DNA of 64,000 nucleotides, taken from contig JAQOTA010000047.1 in NCBI GenBank assembly GCA_029532415.1, forward strand, positions 1,860,001 to 1,924,000. The letters run 5' to 3'. A model generated the notes under the pieces. It saw nothing but the letters and a program-made list of their open reading frames with translations, was not told the origin of the DNA and made no database searches. How positions within the stretch are numbered: position 1 is the stretch's first letter; every line of letters begins with the position of its first letter. Below are positions 56,378 through 64,000 of this stretch, in pieces. A program made the position numbers and the translations under genes. The stretch is from Marasmius tenuissimus. Lineage: Eukaryota > Basidiomycota > Agaricomycetes > Agaricales > Marasmiaceae.

Positions 56378-57062
56378 TTATAATCTGTTCACGTACCCCA
56401 GAGCAGCCCCGATGGCATGTGAAATCTCCGTATTCAGCTTGAGATACAGACACCAGTCAGCTTGAGTACAATCGGGATATTCAAGGTGTAGGTACTCACT
56501 CGAGGCTGGAGAGGGGCGTGCGCAAAGAGAATACGTGGGTGTATACTGGAGCGGGGTGTCGCCTATCACGGTCCTGACATAAATGAGTATGCAAGTACAT
56601 GAAGGGGAAGAATACGAGACGTACGGGTTCGGTGTTGTTGTGATTAGACCCTGGTAGTCGACCACTGCAAAAAGCAAGCCATACCTATCGAACATAAAAT
56701 AGGACAGTCAGAAAGGTAAGGAGAAAAAAGGGGTATGCGGCGCACCTGGTAAGGACTACCAATCTGATCTCAACATTATCAACCTGGAATGTAAACACTG
56801 GATAGGTAGAAGCAGATAATTTGGAAAGCAAGGAAGGGAATCGGAAGGGAACTTGGCAAAAGAACGAAAGATCATGATCGGCAGTTTTGTGATGACCTGG
56901 GAATTTGGGTGGCTTCGGAAGAACCCGAGAAACTGCATAGTTGGTTCTGATGCCGTTGACCAGCCGAGCCACGTGACTACAGGCCGGATTTAACATCTTT
57001 TGGACTTCGCGCTTTCCCAAATTCCGTATACCGTCCATTCTTTGTGGGGCGGGTTTCAACAT
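56378..57062 (-). CDS. Unrecognised minus-strand open frames with hydrophobic stretch
   Basis: Minus-strand frames 57062-56685 and 56695-56378 abut and could be exons of one gene. The first ends in a hydrophobic stretch (AAYPFFLLTFLTVLFYVR); the second is Tyr/Ser/Pro-rich (GDTPLQYTPTYSLCARP) and ends ISHAIGAALGYVNRL. No family is recognised and splice sites between them were not resolved. Could be a remnant of another membrane protein. Confidence 0.25.
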
Positions 57063-57378
57063 CGTTCACCTGCAGCCCGATACTAGTTGTGGGCTTGTGT
57101 CTGTCAATTTGCGGTCAATGCACGGTAACCGACTGAGGAAAAATTTCCAAGGTGAAGCTGGGGGTAACTAGCAAGGTCGCGGACTCGGAGTTCACATTCT
57201 CAGCCGGCGCCGTGGATTCTGCTTTGGTATATGTGTGAAGACTAGGAGATAAAAGTGAAGTTCCTGTTGAGTGAGAGTTGCATGCGTTATCTTCGGTTAT
57301 GACAATTAACCCAAAGTGGCAATGTGATGCATTACGTCGGGAAAAGGAACCAATGTGAATTTCGAGTAAGTTGTAGCC

Positions 57379-57386
57379 TTTATTCA
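57379..57386. repeat. Left target-site duplication of 2.06-kb element
   Basis: TTTATTCA, repeated exactly at 59444-59451. Confidence 0.88.
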
Positions 57387-59443
57387 GGGGCATGCTAAAT
57401 TCACGTACAGTGTTACGTACAGTCACGTACCGTTCACGTACAGTCGCGTACAAATTCACGTACCGTCACGTACCACTCACGTATCATACACTATTGTTAT
57501 TCCACCTCGATAAGCCCTTCCTTAGCTGTTCAGACTTTCTTGACTCTGCTAAGAATAACCAGGAAGAAGCACACTTATCGTCTACCTGCGATCGAATCCA
57601 TTCGGGGATATCAGTTTGCGTTGTACTCGACCTAAACTTCAATTATAGGCGATCTTTCATTGAGTTTTCCGGCAGTTATGGTTCAGGTATTCCCCAGTTG
57701 ACAGCCATTTACTGTGGGTTTGAAGCCACTCTGAGACTCAGTATCAAGCATGCTCGGTAGGCTGAGGTGCAAGGCACCACATCAACTGCGACCCTGGGTC
57801 CCAGATCGATTTAAAATTCCCAGCGAGCAGATTGGCAGTGGCAATTGTTATGATTGTCAGCCCCTTCTTCCCCATCGTACCATTAGGATCACAGTACTTG
57901 TATACTTAAATGTTCATTTGAATGCACCAACCTGTACAGTTGAGCCATGACCCAGGACTGCATCATTCGGGCAGGGGTCCTCATCAGCAGAACACCTTCG
58001 CACTATGTTTTCACTGTCCAGTGTGTGCATCGCATTTTGGCCACATATCACCCGCCCATGGATACGACCCCGTGCCGAGTAACTCTCATGTTTCTATCAC
58101 TCTACATCCTTCAACCTCACGGATAGTTCAGTTCTCTTCAGCTGTCGAATCCTCTCACTCCGAGTCTGCCGTTGCATCTTTCTGTTCCTTCCCAGAGCAA
58201 AGAGACAGAAGTGCTGCTCCGTCGGAGACCCACGACGTCACCCACAAGTCCAATGTATTCATCAATACTGACGACAATATCACTGGTGGCAATTACTGGT
58301 GTATCCTTGTTCCCGCCAGGCTCCTGGCTCAATGACCCTTATACTCAATCATGGAAACAGGCCCGGTAAGACGTGACCGAACTGAGGAATACTGATCAAC
58401 CACAACAGCATACTCGCCCACATCCAATGCTCAGGCCTGTTCATAAAAACGAAGCTTGTTTGTAGACATTCCTGGATATATTGTCAAAGTGATATCTTTA
58501 TCTAACTTCATATCCTGGTGTATTAGAAGTCCCGTACCTCACGTACAACTCACGTACAATTCACGTACAATTCACGTGCCTCACGTACACTCACGTTCAA
58601 ATTCACGTACCTCGCGTTCATTCACGTTCATTCACGTTCCGATTCACGTACCTTGTGTTTTTTCACGTCCAGACTCACGTACCTCATGAAAATTCACGTT
58701 CGCTCACGTACATGTTCTGTTCTTAGTTCAGCGTACTCTATTTGCCATCAAGTCCACGAGCCTCGAGGTGCTTTGCGCGACCTAGTAGGTTTGACTTCGA
58801 TTCTCTACGACAGTCCTACCTCTCAATATGACAATAAGCTCGCAGCTTACATTGATTATGGTGGGGAGGCAGTACAAGAGGCTCGATATCACATTTTGAT
58901 ACCTTACATATAGGTGAGGCAGGCTGGAGGAGGTGTTTGACGCAGTCAAGATCCGTGGGAAAACACTATATCAATGACCACGGAACAACATTGGGCATGT
59001 CAACCAGCTCCGTTGCTTGTAATCACTTAAAGAAGAGTCTCAATAGCTCCCGATGCGTGCTTTGAGGTTGGTTAGGACTAACCTTGACTGGTGAGTTGTG
59101 TCTTTTTGCTATAGGGAAGACTCTAGACCCTTCTCCTGGGCAGCACACCCCAGAAGACTGTTTACAGCGGCGAGACATCATCCAGAACCATCGAGTCTCA
59201 TTCAGATGGTTAGTCTATGTACCTACTCTGGCAGACAAGCCAGAGGGCTATGTACATGGAGCAGATATTCAAGATATCGAACGGAGGTGGCTATGTTTCC
59301 TGGTCTCCACAAGCTGTGGCTATGCTTTGCCATCAATTCACGTACCTCGCGTATCAAAATGCTAAATCTACGTACATTCACGTACCGATTCACGTACCTC
59401 ACGTACTGCAAGATGTACGTGAACGTGAATTTAGATAGGCCCC
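57387..59443. mobile_element. 2057-bp non-autonomous hAT-like element with TCACGTAC arrays
   Basis: The left end reads GGGGCATGCTAAATTCACGT and the right end, read inward on the other strand, GGGGCCTATCTAAATTCACG plus T: an inverted repeat with one gap and a few mismatches. Exact 8-bp copies of TTTATTCA flank it, so hAT is the best superfamily. The motif TCACGTAC and close variants form three arrays: 57400-57485, 58530-58710 and 59336-59415. The interior has no transposase signature; several short plus-strand frames (57922-58335, 58653-58913, 59084-59365) look protein-like but unrecognised, which suggests captured or inactivated sequence. It lies 290 bases upstream of GH76-like copy 3. Confidence 0.82.
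58530..58710. repeat. Internal TCACGTAC array
   Basis: About a dozen copies of TCACGTAC, TTCACGTTC and variants at 10-16 base spacing, all on the plus strand, in the middle of the 2057-bp element. Arrays of this kind normally lie near element ends, so a central one is unusual (see findings). Confidence 0.8.
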
Positions 59444-59451
59444 TTTATTCA
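59444..59451. repeat. Right target-site duplication of 2.06-kb element
   Basis: TTTATTCA, identical to 57379-57386. Confidence 0.88.
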
Positions 59452-59731
59452 TTATTATCACATTTGTACAAATTTTGAATAACACTTTCAACAGATGTAC
59501 TAACACAGTTTTCCTGATGCATGGATAGTTTGTTGATCAGATTATGATAAGACCGCATTTGCTTACACAGTAGTTGCAGTTGCTCATATTCTCCGCCGCC
59601 TGTTGTCAATGTCATCAACTATGACGAGTGCTTCAGTGTAAGCCGACAAAACTCAAAGAATATAAAGAAACATGATGGGACTTGAGCTTGAACAATCAAC
59701 GACACCAATAGTCGTTCATCCTTTCCTGTCG

Positions 59732-61596
59732 ATGGAGCCATTAGTAGTGCTCACTCTGCTCGCATTGCTTCTCCCTCTCGTCTCTCAAGGGCAATTCGTC
59801 CCAACCCCGCTCTGGGTATTGTATCTCTCCGGAATCCTCCAATTCCATAATCTGACTGGAACTACAGAAATCGATTGTCACGCATACATTGCAAGCTCGT
59901 TTAGACACCGCGTATTCAGCATTAATCGAAGGACCCCAACGCTTCTTTGACAGTTCGTGGCCACTCAGTAAATTATCTTCATTGCCTACACTTGTATCTG
60001 ACGCTGTGGTATCCGTTTGAAGTTGGTCATCCGGTGCCTGGGAGCCCACTTTTGGCTATTTCCAGTTCTACGCAGCCATGGCGAATTTTGAGCTCGTAGC
60101 CCAGAATAATAACACTTTCCACGAACTTGCCTCGCAGTATTTTTACCAACCGGATAGACCGAGGGTCAGGGGAAGTGCCACACTCCACGAGCTGTAGGAG
60201 ATCAATCAAATGTTGAAATGACGGTAACCTACCCTGATCGGCATTTACACAGAGAGGACGGCTATGCTGCGATCCGCTGGTACAAGGCTCACGCTGACGA
60301 GGCTTTCTCAAAATCGCGCGTGTACGGTGGGAACGGGTATACCGACTCACGGTCTCGGGTCAAACTGTGTTTGCCAATGGAACTATGGCGGGAAAGAAAA
60401 TTGCAGTCTGCAGGGGTTCTGACAACTTCACGCCAGATGGAGCAACGTTCCGGGTGGGTGATTCCGTTCGGAATATTGGCCGGCAATTGATCACCTGATT
60501 ATACGAACCATTTGGCATAGAACATCTCTTCGGATGACTGTGATTTAGGCACCTATGAAAGTAGGTAAGGTGCATGGTCATTCGACGCTCAAAACACTGC
60601 TGATTTTTTCTCATTTAGCTTGTATTCACTGTGAGTATAATCATCAACCTAACTGGCTCTACCACCAGCCAAACCACGGGTTCGAGGCCCTGACATTTGC
60701 TGTCTTATAACCAGGTTATCGGCTTTGCTTGTTGAGGCAGAACCGTCCAACACCAGATATGCCTGGGCGGCCTCACTATCATTGGATTTTGCGCTCAGCA
60801 AGGCTTCCAGATATGGGTATGGTACATCTGGATTGTTCGTGATGAATACATCTGGGTTATGTGACGGCAAAATCTCTACAGCGGATACGACAACGGCATC
60901 GGGTCTTGGTTGCTTGATGGAAGCAATGTCCGTTATGCACTCTGCCACCAGAAACAAAGATATGGGCATAAGGTATTGTGGATCTCCTTAAGTCCCTCCT
61001 GACTCAAAGGGCTTTCTAACTAAGAGTTGCATTGGTTAGACTACAAGAAGTCGTTGCCTTGGCCTTGGATAAGTTAGGCCCGAATCTCGACTCCAATGGT
61101 GTATTATCCGATCAGAATTTGAATAGCATCAGAGTCTACGGTGACATGTACTTCTTGAGAGGCCTTGCAGAAGCATATCGAAGGGGCGAAGGAACACTTT
61201 CAGTCGACTTGCGGAGCAACATGAAGACAGTTTTAGGAGTGCATGTGTGTAACACTTCCTGTCCTTTTGATGGGCTGCTCACACTAAAACCCGGTACTAG
61301 CGCCGGAGGCACAACTGATGCCGCTCAGGCCACACAGCTCAGAGCCCTCTGGCTTGCACGAAGCAGCCGATTCATCAGGCGGGCGTCGTGGCATTAATGC
61401 AGTCGGTACCAGAGTAGACTCCAGTGACGATCAAGGTGGCGTTCATTTTGTAGGGGATACAGAAATATTTCCGACACTTCCCGACACGGTCCGTGTGCTG
61501 TACGAACGCCTTTGGCATCAAGATGAGTTTGGGAGTCCCCCGCAATACCGTAATAATCCAGGGAAATCTCCTCAGCAAGTTCGAGGCATACTGTAG
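59732..61596 (+). pseudogene. GH76-like copy 3, frameshifted and lacking its membrane span
   Basis: Full-length relative of the gene at 7593-9992 with matching introns, including the 12-nt microexon (60619-60630, CTTGTATTCACT). It starts with a good signal peptide (MEPLVVLTLLALLLPLV) and keeps DTAYSALIEG, FYAAMANFELVAQ, GYAAIRWYKAHADE and GDMYFLRGLAEAYRR. Near 60303-60310 one base is missing relative to copy 1, which breaks the frame between WYKAHADEAF and WERVYRLTVSG. After LGVH (61245) the sequence jumps to the C-terminal tail: the NWTGP segment and the membrane span are deleted. The tail ends PPQYRNNPGK. Both lesions argue for a pseudogene; a secreted truncated product is unlikely given the frameshift. 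Confidence 0.7.
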
Positions 61597-62458
61597 TTTG
61601 ATGGACTTCGGCGGTCGGGTGTGGCGGATAGCTGATGGAATATTTCCTCTTCATTGCCCGCCTAACCTTTTCTCTTGTAATAGCGATAGACTATCATTGT
61701 CTTTGCATATCTTGGGTTCCCGGGATATACTCCCTTGTCAATTGAAGCCCCGTGCCATTGAATGGCCTTTAGGTTTAGGAAGCGGCGTGATTGCTTCAAG
61801 GAGAGAAGATGGCCGAGTGTTGTTGACTTAAAGCTATATAAGAATTGGAGAATATCTTAGAGCTATGATAACTCAGGTCTAAGCAATGAGCGACGTTCAG
61901 AAATTGGTAAAAAGCAAAAAAAAAAACTTAATTCTCGTGAATTCGAGCCAGATTTTAGACTGGTTCGACCCGAAGCTATGCCGTAGGCGTTTCTCTTAGC
62001 AATTCAAGCTCCCGGTAAATTGAGTTGACCAAACTGGACGAAGTCCTTGAGGGCATAGTGGTTGGTCAATTTACGTAGCACACACTTATTCTGATCGGTG
62101 ACATTCTCCTACGGTCTCTGAACCATATCCCTCGCCATTGCATGTTAGGTGCCGAGATATTACCCTGGTCTCACATCCGAGAAAGTCTCGAACGCGACAA
62201 AACTACTGACATTGAATGTAAAAAGATGGTTGATATTAGGGTAGACTGCTTATTCGAAAAGTAGAGCCTGACAAGTCAACAAAACATATACTTATAGTCT
62301 TATAGCTACTACACATTATTTATAACTAGATACCACTTGATCCTGCAAAGGAGCACTGGACTTCAGGCTTCAACAACGGCTGGTAGGAGACTCGGGCCAT
62401 CAACATTGCGAGGTCTTTTTCGAAGCCTTTCTAGTCTACGCGCCGGACATCAACCCCT
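61597..62458. other. No recognisable gene; small hairpin near 62015-62075
   Basis: TAAATTGA..GACCAA near 62018 and TTGGTCAATTTA near 62064 can pair as a stem over about 60 bases. Open frames at 61493-61831 and 62337-62693 overlap neighbouring genes in other frames and are not supported. Nothing else seen. Confidence 0.35.
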
Positions 62459-63960
62459 TCAGTCCAAATCCACACCAAATAAATCCAAATTCAGATCCGA
62501 ACCCGAACCCGACTCCGGGCCTGAGTCTGACTCTGAATCCCATGAAACCGTATCGTCAGAAAGTATGCGTCTGAGCACTGCTAGTACCTTCACCATCGTA
62601 GGTCGACGCGAAGGCGCCGCTTCCCAGCATTGCACCATCATATTCCACATTGCATCCCGTAGTCCAGGTAGACTGTCCGGACGAGCCGGATGATTTCCAT
62701 CAATCAAAACCGTACATATGACTGCAGGATCTGACAACTCGTAGAAAGGAAGCCGACCTGTAAATATCTGAGGCAGTATGTGAAACCAGTATCCTTCGAG
62801 ATCAAGACGCTCGGACTCACTTCATAGCATACACAAGCGTAAGCATAAACATCGCTTTCCCTGGTAGCTACGCAGTCCGGACCATGGCGAAGCAATTCTG
62901 GCGCGAGCCATCGTGTTGTTCCCCTCGAGTGGTTCGACTGCAAAGAGAACAGCCGTTGTGTATCTGAAACGCGTGAGAGCCCAAAGTCCCCGATAGACGC
63001 TTTTAGGTCTCTTGTGATCATGATGTTGACCTGGGAACGCGAACAAGTAGAGTTTAAAGTACGTAAAAGGCGCACAAGACTCCAAATCAACGTACCCCTT
63101 TTAGATCGCCGTGGATGATTTTCATATTGTGCAAATGGGACAGGCCAGAAGCCACATCGTATGCCTGTTCAAATGCCCACCGTTCAGTGGAGTACTGGGA
63201 GATTCTGAAAATCGTTACCAATATGCTGGGATCAACTAGCTCTGGTGATTCTCTCATAAATTCGACGAGGTTTCCTCGCTCCATCCAAGGCGAAACCAAG
63301 CACAACCTCTTCATAGTATCGTTCAGGTAATAGAGGCCTATAAAAGGCACAAGATTCGGATGATCCAATTGTCTCCAAACGATCGCCTCTTGCATGTGGT
63401 TCTGTGGATAGGTGCCGCAATGTCTGAATATGGCCATATTCAATAGATGGATGAAATATTACGAGCCTTGAGCACCTGTTCGGCTTCAAAAGCGGAATAA
63501 ACTCTAAGCACCTTCACACACACATCCTGCAACCCCATTCTCCCTTTCCAGACATCTCCAAATGCCCCTCCGCCGACAGGATACTCGTCCATCATGACAA
63601 TATCTGCGTTCTGGATGGTGAGGCACCTTGGGTGCAGACCTGTGGTTCTGGAGAGACGAATCATCATCTTGAACGTCAATGAGCGTAGATTATTGTGGAT
63701 CCCTGGATATTCCGCGAGTTGCTTGTACGGTAAATGGCGCCCGCCGGCTCGAAGATTGACTCTACCAATGAACATACCAGTTGCATCAAATTGAGCCATT
63801 CCTGTGCTTCATCTCCTGTAGTACTCAGGACCTCCCTACGTTGTTGTTTGTTCCGGATGATCTTTTCCAGTCTCTCGAGCTCCTCCTGGTAATCTCTCTT
63901 TGTCGTTGGCATTCCCCTCGTCGGCGTTGCTTTCATTTGTTGTAGCATGATAGAGAACAA
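62459..63960 (-). CDS. Tyrosine-kinase-like (TKL) protein kinase, 6 exons, 399 aa
   Basis: The model complement(join(62459..62767,62821..63030,63096..63164,63219..63401,63476..63721,63778..63960)) is continuous. The product would phosphorylate Ser/Thr or Tyr residues. An N-terminal coiled-coil-like, charged stretch (EELERLEKIIRNKQQRRE) precedes the kinase domain. Kinase landmarks: glycine loop GGGAFGDVWKG (residues 111-121), VCVK lysine, catalytic loop HGDLKG with VNIMI (HRD replaced by HGD, aspartate kept), GDFGLSR, RWLAPEL, and ESDVYAYACVCYE, then a conserved CW..APSRRPT segment. The acidic Ser-rich tail (SESDSGPESGSGSD) ends at the stop. HGDLKG, LAPEL and 'SDVYAxACVCYE' are typical of the TKL kinases multiplied in agaricomycetes. 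The ATG at 63960 is only 40 bases from the window edge, so an upstream exon cannot be excluded. Confidence 0.87.
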
Positions 63961-64000
63961 ATGACGAGCCGGAGTCTCAAGTCTGTGTCAAACCGGGGCA

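Noticed and set aside
57400..59415. CRISPR-like array from regularly spaced TCACGTAC motifs
   Set aside because: Repeat units are about 8 bases with 2-8 base gaps, far too short, and the setting is a eukaryotic transposon; they are subterminal motifs.
62337..62693. Plus-strand frame of 118 codons
   Set aside because: It is the antisense shadow of the last kinase exon, whose family match is clear.
1..64000. LTR retrotransposon or non-LTR element
   Set aside because: I found no reverse transcriptase (YxDD), integrase or long direct terminal repeat on either strand.

Overview
The window looks like nuclear DNA of an agaricomycete (mushroom-forming basidiomycete). Genes are cut by many introns of about 45-75 nt with GT(A/G)NGT donors, base composition is near even, and the recognisable products are fungal: a tyrosine-kinase-like protein kinase of the type expanded in agaricomycetes, MIP-family aquaporins, DUF6533-type and other multi-span membrane proteins, a GH76-like membrane-anchored protein, and cut-and-paste DNA transposons. 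No rRNA, tRNA, CRISPR, LTR element or bacterial-style operon was found. Eight gene models could be assembled by hand with a continuous reading frame through every splice junction; all coordinates are manual predictions without transcript support.

Layout. 1-5.3 kb: short flank, then a complete hAT transposon (1035-5265) with 21-bp perfect terminal inverted repeats, an 8-bp target-site duplication and an apparently intact 8-exon transposase gene. 6.0-6.3 kb: a TA-flanked MITE. 7.6-10 kb: an intact 9-exon GH76-like gene with a 12-nt microexon. 10.5-13.9 kb: decayed members of an unrecognised dispersed family ('family U'). 14.7-16.2 kb: aquaporin A, then an unrecognised minus-strand gene. 19.1-20.6 kb: DUF6533 gene A. 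21-27 kb: mostly decayed sequence. 27.3-28.8 kb: DUF6533 gene B, a paralogous copy of the 18.9-21 kb block. 31.8-33.2 kb: multi-span membrane protein gene A. 35.7-37.2 kb: aquaporin B, a paralogous copy of the 14.1-17.7 kb block. 38-46.7 kb: unrecognised ORFs, a 24-bp minisatellite, another family-U copy. 46.7-48.1 kb: membrane protein gene B, followed by a 5'-truncated GH76-like fragment. 50.5-51.7 kb: two hAT-type MITEs side by side. 54.8-55.5 kb: a mariner-type MITE. 57.4-59.4 kb: a 2.06-kb non-autonomous element with 8-bp target duplication and arrays of a TCACGTAC motif. 59.7-61.6 kb: a broken GH76-like copy. 62.5-64 kb: a complete TKL-type kinase on the minus strand.

How it fits together. 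Apart from the kinase and the transposase, every intact gene encodes a membrane protein, and each of these (two aquaporins, two DUF6533 proteins, two other multi-span proteins, one GH76-like protein with two broken relatives) is present in more than one copy. Exon number and phase are conserved within each pair, and flanking non-coding DNA is duplicated too, so the region grew by segmental duplication and then partly decayed, with DNA transposons inserting between copies. A joint function for the cluster is not shown by the sequence; it is an inference worth testing.
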